Shown: in pieces, positions 1 to 5,839 of the stretch
Numbering within the stretch: the stretch's first letter is position 1
Layout: each line of letters opens with the position of its first letter
DNA from: RUG11247 sp045649485
GTDB lineage: Bacteria > Bacillota > Clostridia > Christensenellales > Aristaeellaceae
Length of the DNA: 64,000 bases
Assembly: GCA_045649485.1 (NCBI GenBank)
Contig: JAZRPZ010000117.1
Span: forward strand, 5,777 to 69,776
Direction of reading: 5' to 3'
Translations under genes and position numbers: made by a program
The notes under the pieces: model-generated
Databases searched by the model: none
Told to the model about the DNA's origin: nothing
What the model saw: only the letters and a program-made list of their open reading frames with translations

Positions 1-108
1 ATACCTAAGGGCATGACAGATAAAGAGCTAGTTGGTGGATTTCAGAAAATGGCCAGTTTTGCCAAGGAATATTGGCGCAACCGATCCTTACGCATCAAGA
101 ACCACTGA
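1..108 (+). CDS. 3' end of an unidentified mobile-element gene (partial)
   Basis: An open frame enters from the left edge and ends at TGA 106-108, giving 35 C-terminal residues that are rich in Lys and Arg and end in RIKNH. The start lies outside the window. I do not recognise the family; the basic tail would suit a DNA-binding or mobilisation protein, but that is a guess. A promoter for the next gene begins at its stop codon, so this is probably the last gene of its transcript. Confidence 0.5.
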   Translation: MPKGMTDKELVGGFQKMASFAKEYWRNRSLRIKNH

Positions 109-133
109 CTTTAGGGCGTATACATGTTATAAT
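105..133 (+). promoter_or_regulatory. Promoter of the small gene at 209
   Basis: A -35 like CTGACT (105-110) is followed by a 17-bp spacer and a perfect TATAAT (128-133), preceded by TG at 125-126, which makes it an extended -10. The inverted repeat ATACAT...ATGTAT surrounds the -10 box and could be an operator. The -35 overlaps the stop codon of the preceding gene. Confidence 0.55.
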
Positions 134-208
134 GTATCCAAAATATGTACCATGCTATCCACAAGATACATCCAACAATCCAAATGATGCTTTGGAGTGA
201 TTGAAACT

Positions 209-385
209 ATGAATGACATGCCCCGCAGACTGAAGCCTTACTTCCTGCTGAAGATCCTGGAGGAATACACGGACGAAAATCATCATCTTAATCAGTACGA
301 ACCAATCCAACTGGGTTTGAATTTGGCACAGGGACTGGTAAGTGTAGAAGATTGTATACAGTGGATCGAAAAACATAAGATATAA
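209..385 (+). CDS. Small hypothetical protein (58 aa) of the mobile element
   Basis: I chose ATG 209 because GGAG lies at 194-197; a GTG at 197 is in the same frame but overlaps that site. The 58-residue product begins MNDMPRRLKPYFLLKILEEY and continues TDENHHL. That segment resembles the first helix region of clostridial WYL-type regulators, which typically read LLKIL.E.TDE.HPL, but the rest does not match and no WYL domain follows. It could be a truncated regulator or a stand-alone small protein. Its own promoter precedes it and a bidirectional terminator follows. Its 3' half overlaps the tail of the opposite-strand frame 292-648. Confidence 0.5.
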   Translation: MNDMPRRLKPYFLLKILEEYTDENHHLNQYEPIQLGLNLAQGLVSVEDCIQWIEKHKI

Positions 386-648
386 TAATAGCAAAAAAGA
401 GGATGCTTGATGGCATCCTCTTTATCGTTTGTGCATTGTGTTGCGCCCGCTATTCGGTTCAAAATCTCTGTGTAGTGCGGCTCATACGGCAACCACGCCG
501 CCATATAGCGGCAGTATGTCATGCGTTCGTCCAATTCGATTTCAAGCGCGGCATCCTGTCGGAAATAAGGATCGGAGAGGTCGGGAAGGAAGTAGCTGAC
601 GAGGTAGCTGTAGATGGGTTCGTGGGCATTGATGTATTCGGCGGTCAT
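292..648 (-). CDS. Hypothetical accessory protein, frame reads through a terminator
   Basis: The start at 648 is supported by GGAGG eight bases upstream and by immediate abutment to the stop of the gene at 649-846. The first 65 residues or so, acidic and aromatic (MTAEYINAHEPIYSYLVSYF at the start), look like a normal protein. The last 45 residues are encoded through the hairpin terminator at 393-424 and antisense to the 209-385 gene, and they look random. A TAA lies in another frame just before the terminator, so a late frameshift that lost the natural stop is likely. It belongs to a leftward three-gene unit with 649-846 and 865-1134. Function unknown. Confidence 0.55.
   Translation of the reverse strand: MTAEYINAHEPIYSYLVSYFLPDLSDPYFRQDAALEIELDERMTYCRYMAAWLPYEPHYTEILNRIAGATQCTNDKEDAIKHPLFCYYYILCFSIHCIQSSTLTSPCAKFKPSWIGSY
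393..424. terminator. Bidirectional rho-independent terminator
   Basis: The arms 397-406 and 413-422 pair over ten bases (core GAGGATGC/GCATCCTC) around a six-base loop. An A-run on the left and T-run on the right allow it to work in both directions between the convergent units. Confidence 0.75.
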
Positions 649-846
649 TCAACTGACCTCCCGGATCGGAAGGCCCAACTCATAGCGCCGCATGCGTTCG
701 GGAATGACATATGCATAGTTGCAATCGTTACAGCAGCGCGCGCCGATTCTTGTATTAACAGGATCTGGATTATGGCCGAAGCCAACAAATTTCTTGTTGC
801 AGATGCAGCAGCGTTGGTTTCTATTTTGGATGGAATATTCAGACAT
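649..846 (-). CDS. Small four-cysteine zinc-ribbon-like protein (65 aa)
   Basis: The 65-residue protein carries two Cys pairs, CCIC near residues 13-16 and CCNDC near 38-42, spaced as in a treble-clef or zinc-ribbon knuckle, followed by YAYVIPERMRR. Proteins of this build are frequent small cargo in Firmicutes integrative elements; their role is not known to me. AGGAGG lies eight bases upstream of ATG 846. The stop abuts the ATG of the gene at 292-648, so the two are translated from one message. Zinc binding is an inference from cysteine spacing. Confidence 0.7.
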   Translation of the reverse strand: MSEYSIQNRNQRCCICNKKFVGFGHNPDPVNTRIGARCCNDCNYAYVIPERMRRYELGLPIREVS

Positions 847-864
847 TATGTTTTCCTCCTGAGT

Positions 865-1134
865 TTATCGTTCAATACCGGTCATGCGGCTGATGTAGTA
901 GTTGGATTCCTCGCAATACAGAAGATTGAGAAAATAATCGGTCTGCTGCTGAAGCATTTCGTCTCTGTTTTCGCAGGCATAGTACATAGCATCGAACACA
1001 TCAACCAGTCCGTATTCATCAATGAGGTTGTCGAGAGCATCAGAGTTTTCATCAGCACGACAGGCGGCGGTAGCCTCACGCACCTTCAGGATCAGTTCTT
1101 CATTTCGTTCGCCGGGAATCATCATAATCTTCAT
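865..1134 (-). CDS. Hypothetical acidic protein (89 aa)
   Basis: ATG 1134 is preceded by AAAAGGAG nine bases away. The product is acidic and predicted largely helical, with the segment DALDNLIDEYGLVDVFDAMY in its middle; no catalytic motif is visible. It is the first gene of the leftward unit driven by the promoter at 1222-1250 and is followed 18 bases later by the zinc-ribbon-like gene. Small acidic helical proteins in mobile elements are sometimes antirestriction or anti-repressor proteins, but nothing here proves that. Confidence 0.65.
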   Translation of the reverse strand: MKIMMIPGERNEELILKVREATAACRADENSDALDNLIDEYGLVDVFDAMYYACENRDEMLQQQTDYFLNLLYCEESNYYISRMTGIER

Positions 1135-1221
1135 TTTTTCGTTCTCCTTTTCATTGTTCTAAATTTTCTCTATCAAGAAGGGCTATTATAGGAAGTATCC
1201 TTTCCCTTACCTTGTATAATA

Positions 1222-1250
1222 ATTATACTACAACTTATACAAGAAGACAA
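1222..1250 (-). promoter_or_regulatory. Leftward promoter with shared 18-bp -10 element
   Basis: Read on the minus strand, TTGTCT (1250-1245), a 17-bp spacer and TATAAT (1227-1222) form a good sigma-A promoter for the 1134-292 unit. The 18-bp stretch 1215-1232, covering the -10 and start region, recurs exactly at 2413-2430 in front of the other leftward unit. It contains a near-palindrome GTATAAT-A-ATTATAC, suitable as an operator. Confidence 0.65.
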
Positions 1251-1399
1251 ATATTCGATATTAGTCTATTGTTTGATGATTGCAACTTATAGTTTATATA
1301 CGCAAGTTATATTGTTTGTTTCACTATAGTTTCAATTATCAAGCACTTATAACAACTCAGTTTACCAGCAAAGCTCCTATTGCGCGCGCAGTGTGGATA

Positions 1400-1551
1400 A
1401 GCCAGCGCCTGCGCGGGCGCAGACACAGCGCCGAGGGTTCCCGCGCCTGCTTGCAGGCGTGGGAAGGCGCGTGTCGCCGCACAAGTGCGCCTTTTCATGT
1501 GTAGCGGGGCGCGGCTTTGCGGAGCAAAGACGTGACGCGCACACATGAAAA
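1400..1551. other. Noncoding block 1135-1673: GC-rich chain of hairpins, candidate oriT or replication origin
   Basis: This 539-bp stretch has no credible gene. Its right part holds the terminator of the Rep-like gene and its left part a promoter. Between them is a GC-rich run of inverted repeats: GCGCC/GGCGC (1405-1420); an 11-bp stem with a two-base loop (1440-1463); AAGGCGC/GCGCCTT (1464-1493); and an 11-bp stem 1492-1502/1541-1551 enclosing a second hairpin CTTTGC/GCAAAG (1515-1529). Such chains beside a Rep-like gene are typical of transfer or replication origins, though a structured RNA is also possible. Confidence 0.5.
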
Positions 1552-1627
1552 CCAGGGCGATGGAATCTGCCATTTCTGGAGTATTCTATATATGGAACCC
1601 TCCAACTTTGGCAGATTCAGGAAACAA

Positions 1628-1671
1628 AAAATGCTCCTGCCTTTTTCGCTTATCGAAAATCGGAGCATTGG
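1628..1671 (-). terminator. Terminator of the Rep-like gene
   Basis: On the minus strand the stem AATGCTCC/GGAGCATT (1669-1662 with 1637-1630), holding an inner TTTTCG/CGAAAA hairpin, is followed by a T-run. It lies just past the stop codon at 1674. Confidence 0.7.
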
Positions 1672-1673
1672 TT

Positions 1674-2354
1674 TCAGTCATCCAAATAATCGTTGATGTC
1701 CAGAAGATCGGGTTTGCGTTTGTTTTTCTTGATAGGATGGATCAGATTGCGCTGACCGATCTTTTCCCCTCCCGGGCTTTGCCCGCCTTCTTCTTTTTTA
1801 TAGATTATTTGTTCTTCTTTATTATTATTTATTATAGGACCTGTCATCGCACTCCCGGACGGATTTGATGCCTCCCCATTAAAGTCTGATGCCGGGGCGG
1901 TATTTCTGATGTCACCTGCCGGGGCATCACGCAGTGCGGTCATGCTCCCACCTTGGGTTGTTGATAGCCGAGGCGTCATCGCACCTTCATCGGGAATGAT
2001 GCTACTTGGGGAGGCTTCATGCGCCGCCCAGATTGCATCGAAGTTGACCGCGATATATCCGTTCTCATGCGTAATCCAACCCATATCAGCAAGAGCTTTC
2101 CGAGCGCGTTTGTATCCGCTTTCGTCCATTCCGGTCAAGTCGGTAATCCACTTCTGACTGACTCTGAAGCCGCGATTGCCTGCGGTTCCCATCAGGACGA
2201 TCAGCAATTTGAGCTGGTTTCCGTGCTTGCCGCTCAGTTTGTTGAATACCGTCCGCATCAGTTCCTGAGGCAGTTCATAATAGTTCCGGTTACCGAATTT
2301 CTGCTTGAATCCATTGTGCACCAGTAACGGCGCTTGCTTATAGTTTTCTGTCAT
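1674..2354 (-). CDS. Replication-initiator/replisome-organiser-like winged-helix protein
   Basis: The N-terminal 110 residues contain Y.LPQELMRTVFNKLSGKHG and a helix-turn-helix-like segment (RVSQKWITDLTGMDESGYKR) followed by LADMGWI, the layout of the winged-helix DNA-binding domain of phage and plasmid replisome organisers. The C-terminal half is low-complexity, polar, ending in a basic stretch (KKNKRK) and LLDINDYLDD, a tail that may recruit a helicase or primase. I prefer ATG 2354, 13 bases from AGGAGG (2373-2368); ATG 2366 is only one base from it. It is monocistronic between its promoter at 2420-2448 and its terminator. Initiation of element replication is an inference from fold and context. 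Confidence 0.65.
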   Translation of the reverse strand: MTENYKQAPLLVHNGFKQKFGNRNYYELPQELMRTVFNKLSGKHGNQLKLLIVLMGTAGNRGFRVSQKWITDLTGMDESGYKRARKALADMGWITHENGYIAVNFDAIWAAHEASPSSIIPDEGAMTPRLSTTQGGSMTALRDAPAGDIRNTAPASDFNGEASNPSGSAMTGPIINNNKEEQIIYKKEEGGQSPGGEKIGQRNLIHPIKKNKRKPDLLDINDYLDD

Positions 2355-2419
2355 ATCGATACTCATTCCTCCTAATTTCAGGTGCATGAAAGAGGTGCTC
2401 TGTCGCTCTTTCTATAATA

Positions 2420-2448
2420 ATTATACTACAGGTTGCACGGGAAGTGAA
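2420..2448 (-). promoter_or_regulatory. Leftward promoter of the Rep-like gene
   Basis: On the minus strand TTCACT (2448-2443), a 17-bp spacer and TATAAT (2425-2420) precede the Rep-like gene. The -10 region lies inside the exact 18-bp copy (2413-2430) of the sequence at 1215-1232, so the two units may be co-regulated. Confidence 0.6.
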
Positions 2449-2479
2449 ATGTTTGACTCCTGTCAAGGATTAGATCAAC

Positions 2480-2517
2480 AAAAAAGGAATAGCCCACACC
2501 TTATGCAGATGCGGGCT
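2480..2517 (-). terminator. Terminator of the three-paralogue unit
   Basis: On the minus strand AGCCC (2517-2513) pairs with GGGCT (2495-2491), and a T-run follows at 2486-2480. The stem straddles the stop codon of the gene ending at 2501. Confidence 0.5.
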
Positions 2518-2998
2518 GATTGCGGTCTGGTTCAGATTTGTTGTGCATTTCAACGACGTTGCTGCCGCCGACCTCTTCCTGCTTGCCCTGCGCCAACAGA
2601 GAAAGTACATCCCATTCGGTTTCGCCGTTTTCATTCTTCACCAGAAGTTTCTTGTGGTGCGGGTACTTATCATTGAACCAGCGCTCCATGAACTTGTAAG
2701 GGCTCTTGTAGGCGACACTCATCTTCTGCTGCCGTTCCATTTCCTTCAGGTCGGCTTCGGAGGTGGGCAGGAGACGAATAAACTTCTTCATCATTTCATA
2801 AGCGAGGGGCTTGGCCTTGCCGTCGCGGGTGTGGATTTCGGTCTTCATATCCGGACACACTTCACGGAGCTTACGGATCAGCCTGAACTCATCGGAGCCG
2901 TACTGAAGGGTCTTACGCTCGAAGGCCTTGGTCATGTGCAGGGTGTTGGTGTCAACATCGTAGAAATAGCCCATACGAAAAACGTTCATCTTATCCAT
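2501..2998 (-). CDS. Paralogue 1 of a three-gene tandem family (165 aa)
   Basis: It starts at ATG 2998, eight bases from GAGGAGG. Features shared with its two upstream neighbours are an N-terminal D..T.T.T..F motif (DVDTNTLHMTKAFERKTLQYG), a central Y.KM/MMKKFI helix, and a C-terminal aromatic block ending FMERWFNDKYPHHKKL. The last 40 residues form an extra polar tail not found in the others. The three are divergent, so the duplication is old. No known domain is recognised; a structural or DNA-handling role in the element is possible. It is the last gene of the leftward 3868-2501 unit. Confidence 0.65.
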   Translation of the reverse strand: MDKMNVFRMGYFYDVDTNTLHMTKAFERKTLQYGSDEFRLIRKLREVCPDMKTEIHTRDGKAKPLAYEMMKKFIRLLPTSEADLKEMERQQKMSVAYKSPYKFMERWFNDKYPHHKKLLVKNENGETEWDVLSLLAQGKQEEVGGSNVVEMHNKSEPDRNQPASA

Positions 2999-3015
2999 CT
3001 TCTTTTCCTCCTCAA

Positions 3016-3453
3016 TTATGCTGCGTTGGGGTTGTGAACGATGCGGTTGTCGTCGTCGATCTCAGGGATGTCATCGTAGTGGGGAAATTCATTGCGGAAC
3101 CAATCGTTGATGTAGCGGCGGGGGTGTTCCATGCTCCGCGCGGCTCTGCGGACGGCGTCAAATTCATCCATCATCACGTCGGCGTCGTCCAGCATGGAAA
3201 TGTACAGCGCCATCTTTTCAAGGGAAATCAGGGGCTTTCTGGACTCCTCAGAGCCGTTGAGAGGACGCAGTGGACTGCTCTTCTTTCTACCGGCAGAGCG
3301 CGTTTCAACAATGATCTTCAGGCCCATCTCTTCGAATTGCCGGTAGAGCCTGTATTCCTTGCTGTTGATCTGGCTTGCGGCGTCGAGGAACCGGCGGCTG
3401 ACAACGACGGTGTTGTTCAGAACATTCACTTCATACAAACGATTTCGCTTCAT
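3016..3453 (-). CDS. Paralogue 2 of the three-gene tandem family (145 aa)
   Basis: The frame is open further upstream, but ATG 3453 has GAGAGGA nine bases before it and the resulting MKRNRLYEVNVLNNTVVVSR lines up with the starts of both neighbours. It shows the same layout: T.VVSRRFLDAASQ near the N-terminus, a central LISLEKMALYISML helix and the terminal YINDWFRNEFPHYDDI block. A basic insert (AGRKKSSPLRPL) around residues 50-62 is special to this copy. Gaps of 17 and 25 bases to its neighbours indicate one transcript. Function unknown. Confidence 0.65.
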   Translation of the reverse strand: MKRNRLYEVNVLNNTVVVSRRFLDAASQINSKEYRLYRQFEEMGLKIIVETRSAGRKKSSPLRPLNGSEESRKPLISLEKMALYISMLDDADVMMDEFDAVRRAARSMEHPRRYINDWFRNEFPHYDDIPEIDDDNRIVHNPNAA

Positions 3454-3478
3454 CGTAAAAATCCTCTCTTTCTGATCG

Positions 3479-3868
3479 TCAAACATCGGTCTTCTTGAGG
3501 CCTTCTGCTTCGTCGAAGGCTTTTCCGTATTCGCTCTTGAACCATTCCTTGACCTTCGCATAGGCGGCAGGCTGGGTCTTTGCCCACTTCTTGATGCAGT
3601 CAAACTCTTCGAGCTTTGCTTTGTGGGTCTCTTCGTCGGTCCAATATCCTTCGATGAAGGATTCCATCTTATCGTAGGTCAGATCGGCGTAGGTGCGCTT
3701 GTCGGGGTTACGCTTGATTCTGCGCTCGACCAGACGATAACCGTCTTTCTTCATTTCGAGGGCTTCGAAGAATTCAGGAGTGCCGAACTGTCCGGCCTTC
3801 ATCAGGAATTCGCGGCTTACGGTGATGGTCATGGATTCAGGATCAATCATCTTCAGGTTCTTGTTCAT
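3479..3868 (-). CDS. Paralogue 3 of the three-gene tandem family (129 aa)
   Basis: ATG 3868 follows GAGAGGA by seven bases. The product contains MTITVSREFLMKAGQFGTPE near residues 13-32, LTYDKMESFIEGYW in the middle and KVKEWFKSEYG near the end, matching the other two copies position by position, though identity is low. It is the promoter-proximal gene; a TATACT lies at 3932-3927 on the minus strand without a clear -35. As with its neighbours, no biochemical function can be read from the sequence. Confidence 0.65.
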   Translation of the reverse strand: MNKNLKMIDPESMTITVSREFLMKAGQFGTPEFFEALEMKKDGYRLVERRIKRNPDKRTYADLTYDKMESFIEGYWTDEETHKAKLEEFDCIKKWAKTQPAAYAKVKEWFKSEYGKAFDEAEGLKKTDV

Positions 3869-4004
3869 TGCGGTTTCCTCTCTTTCGTTTTCTGTTGCGG
3901 TTTGCTTCTCTCAACCTTGTGGCCATAGTATACCAAACTAATTGTTTCGCTTCTGAAACAAGAAAGATGTTTTTCAAACTTTTTTTCTGAAACTTTCTGA
4001 ATAC

Positions 4005-4039
4005 ACAAAAAACGGGTCTGCCGCAAAAGCAAACCCGTT
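4005..4039 (-). terminator. Orphan leftward terminator upstream of int
   Basis: On the minus strand AACGGGT (4039-4033) pairs with ACCCGTT (4017-4011), followed by TTTTTT. No protein gene lies upstream on this strand, so it must end a small RNA or insulate int from leftward transcription. Confidence 0.65.
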
Positions 4040-4186
4040 GAGTGAAAAGTGGTGGTTTTAGGTGGAAAAGATGTAACTTAAGGTCCCGCAAATGCAAATG
4101 TAGTGGAAAAATTGTGATTGGAAAGTCAGAAGATGTAAATCCAGAGCCATTTTGCTTACATAATGAGTTTTCTGGAGAGATTTTCC

Positions 4187-4215
4187 TTGAAGCAGGGGCA
4201 TGATTGTGATATTAT
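4187..4215 (+). promoter_or_regulatory. Promoter of the integrase gene
   Basis: TTGAAG (4187-4192), a 17-bp spacer and TATTAT (4210-4215) with an upstream TG (4207-4208) make an extended -10 promoter 40 bp before the int start. Confidence 0.6.
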
Positions 4216-4254
4216 TGCTGTGGATAGAGACGTTCTTTTCTGAAAGGAAAGGGA

Positions 4255-5472
4255 ATGTCTAAGAAATCACAGGTTACTAACCTGCAGAAAGGGGAATCCC
4301 GGCACAAAAACGGGACATATCAGTTTCGTTGGACAGATGCAGACGGCAATCGGCATTCTGTTTATGCATCGACACTGGAAGAACTACGCGAAAAAGAGAA
4401 GGGCATTTTCAAAGACGACCTTGATGGAATCAAAACTGAAGCACGATTTGTAACAGTTAATGAGATGTACGAAAGGTGGAAGCAGTTGAAACGAGGACTG
4501 AAGGACAATACTCTTCAGAATTACCGTTTTATGTATGAACAATATGTATCTCCGCGGTTTGGTAAGCAGAAAATTTCTGTCCTTGTCAAGTCAGATGTGA
4601 AACGGTTCTACAATTCTCTTGTAGATGAGCGGGGGCTATCTATTTCTACGGTAGATGGTGTTCATACTGTTCTGCGCCAAGTGTTTGATATGGCTGTCGA
4701 CGATTCTTATATTCGTAGAAATCCTTCCGACAATGTGATGAAAGAACTGAAACAGACGCGTGCGAAAGCAGAGAAGCGTCGGGCGCTGACTCAGGCAGAG
4801 CAGGACTTGTTTCTGGATTATCTGAGACAGTCAGATCAATACCGACATTGGTATCCAATCTTTGCTGTTATGATCGGCTCCGGTATGCGGGTAGGAGAGA
4901 CTGTTGGACTGCGTTGGTGTGATGTTGACCTTGATGAAGGTATGATTGACGTGAATCACACTCTGGTTTACTACAATCATGCTGAGAACGGGTGTTACTG
5001 TAACATCCATTCTCCGAAGACAGCTAACAGTGTTCGGAAGATCCCGATGCTAAACTTCGTAAAGGAAGCTTTTCTGGAAGAACGTCAGTACCAGCAGGCG
5101 AACGGCATACGTTGTACCTCTACGATTGATGGTTACACGGACTTCGTCTTCGTGAACCGCTTTGGCAATCCACAGCATCAGGGAACACTGAACAAAGCTC
5201 TTCGCCGTATCACACGGGATTGTAATGATGAAGTGCTGCTGACTGGAAAGCGGAATCCTGTTCTGCTTCCGCCCTTCAGCTGTCACATCCTCCGGCATAC
5301 ATTCACGACAAGGATGTGTGAGGCAGGTATCAATGTGAAGGTTATACAGGATGCATTGGGGCACTCAGACGTGTCAACCACGTTGAATATCTATGCCGAC
5401 GCAACCAAAGACTTGAAGCGGCGTGAGTTTACTAACTTTGAGTCTTGCTGGAGCAGGTGTACAGAATCATGA
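4255..5472 (+). CDS. int: Tyrosine recombinase/integrase
   Basis: The 405-residue protein has the three-part layout of Tn916-type integrases: an arm-type DNA-binding domain (about 10-60), a SAM-like core-binding domain (about 65-165) and a catalytic domain (about 175-395). The catalytic residues are visible as Arg212 (SGMRVGE), Lys255 (SPKT), His344 and Arg347 (HILRH), His370 (LGHSD) and the nucleophile Tyr380 (NIY), so it should be active. AAGGAAAGGGA directly precedes ATG 4255. It points at the lysS fragment 140 bp downstream and is followed by repeats that may be its binding sites. It would catalyse integration and, with an excisionase not identified here, excision. Confidence 0.95.
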   Translation: MSKKSQVTNLQKGESRHKNGTYQFRWTDADGNRHSVYASTLEELREKEKGIFKDDLDGIKTEARFVTVNEMYERWKQLKRGLKDNTLQNYRFMYEQYVSPRFGKQKISVLVKSDVKRFYNSLVDERGLSISTVDGVHTVLRQVFDMAVDDSYIRRNPSDNVMKELKQTRAKAEKRRALTQAEQDLFLDYLRQSDQYRHWYPIFAVMIGSGMRVGETVGLRWCDVDLDEGMIDVNHTLVYYNHAENGCYCNIHSPKTANSVRKIPMLNFVKEAFLEERQYQQANGIRCTSTIDGYTDFVFVNRFGNPQHQGTLNKALRRITRDCNDEVLLTGKRNPVLLPPFSCHILRHTFTTRMCEAGINVKVIQDALGHSDVSTTLNIYADATKDLKRREFTNFESCWSRCTES

Positions 5473-5474
5473 TT

Positions 5475-5520
5475 TGTACACCAATGTACACCAATTGTAC
5501 ACCAAATTGGTGTACAATTG
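5475..5520. repeat. Triple direct repeat with 29-bp palindrome after int
   Basis: Three copies of TGTACACCAA lie at 5475-5484, 5485-5494 and 5496-5505, with an inverted copy at 5507-5516. The last two form a perfect palindrome, two 14-bp arms around one base (5492-5520). The position between the int stop and the lysS junction fits arm-type integrase or excisionase binding sites; there is no T-run for a terminator. Confidence 0.8.
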
Positions 5521-5614
5521 CGATGACACAGGCGTTTTGAGGATCTAATGCCCCAGCCATCAGTGATGGAAGCCGCTGAAAAGTCTCAAAAAGGGTTTCA
5601 AAACCGCTTAAATA

Positions 5615-5728
5615 ATGCCCCCGACCGGCGGCCTGGGCTTCGGTATCGACCGTCTCGTGATGCTGCTGACCGATTCCGCATCCATCCGTGACGTTCTGCT
5701 GTTCCCCACCATGAAGAATATCGACTGA
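5615..5728 (+). pseudogene. lysS: 3' fragment of lysyl-tRNA synthetase, element junction
   Basis: The 37 codons encode MPPTGGLGFGIDRLVMLLTD and end DVLLFPTMKNID. This is the class II synthetase motif 3 (GLGFGIDRL, with the ATP-binding Arg) and the conserved C-terminus of LysS. An in-frame TAA at 5609-5611 cuts it off from anything upstream, and LysS is normally about 500 residues, so only the tail is present. It keeps its own terminator (5745-5772). The rest of lysS should lie at the far end of the element, restored by a copy of this 3' end. It is either the displaced 3' end or the duplicated attachment segment. Confidence 0.88.
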
Positions 5729-5744
5729 TAAAGTCATTATAAAG

Positions 5745-5772
5745 AAAACGCTCCTCGTGCGAGGAGCGTTTT
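5745..5772. terminator. Terminator of lysS
   Basis: A perfect 13-bp stem (5745-5757 with 5760-5772, core ACGCTCCTCG) has a two-base loop and A and T tails. It is the original lysS terminator left behind the fragment. Confidence 0.88.
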
Positions 5773-5796
5773 GCTGTATACGGTTTTGACGGACTG

Positions 5797-5805
5797 TGAT
5801 ATAAT
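5797..5805 (+). promoter_or_regulatory. Extended -10 promoter of the URO-D-family gene
   Basis: TG (5797-5798) plus TATAAT (5800-5805) forms an extended -10 about 35 bp before the start codon. No good -35 is seen at the right distance. Confidence 0.5.
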
Positions 5806-5839
5806 GTAAATGATTCCATGGATAAAAGGGGGCACGACC

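Larger units (their letters stand above)
3869..4254. other. Intergenic control region between the paralogue unit and int
   Basis: No convincing gene is present. The left part should carry the leftward promoter of the three paralogues, the middle a leftward terminator (4005-4039) and the right the rightward int promoter (4187-4215). The stretch 4040-4250 is AT-rich. A 47-codon minus-strand frame there lacks a ribosome binding site, so a short untranslated RNA ending at the terminator is the better guess. Confidence 0.5.
1..5614. mobile_element. Integrase-proximal end of an integrative element inserted in lysS
   Basis: A tyrosine integrase (4255-5472) lies about 140 bp from an abruptly starting 3' fragment of lysS (5615-5728). 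Left of it are short genes of accessory type, a Rep-like protein, a hairpin-dense noncoding block and three tandem paralogues, with no recognisable housekeeping gene. Elements that use tyrosine recombinases commonly insert in the 3' ends of tRNA or protein genes and place int next to one attachment site. Conjugation genes, if any, would lie left of position 1, so the kind of element (ICE, mobilisable island or defective remnant) cannot be decided here. Confidence 0.8.

Noticed and set aside
1280..1573. Frames of 74 and 88 codons over the hairpin block
   Set aside because: They follow the inverted repeats, have no start site and unusual composition; the region is better read as noncoding.
3843..4097. 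84-codon minus-strand frame
   Set aside because: It contains a rho-independent terminator in its middle and has no ribosome binding site.
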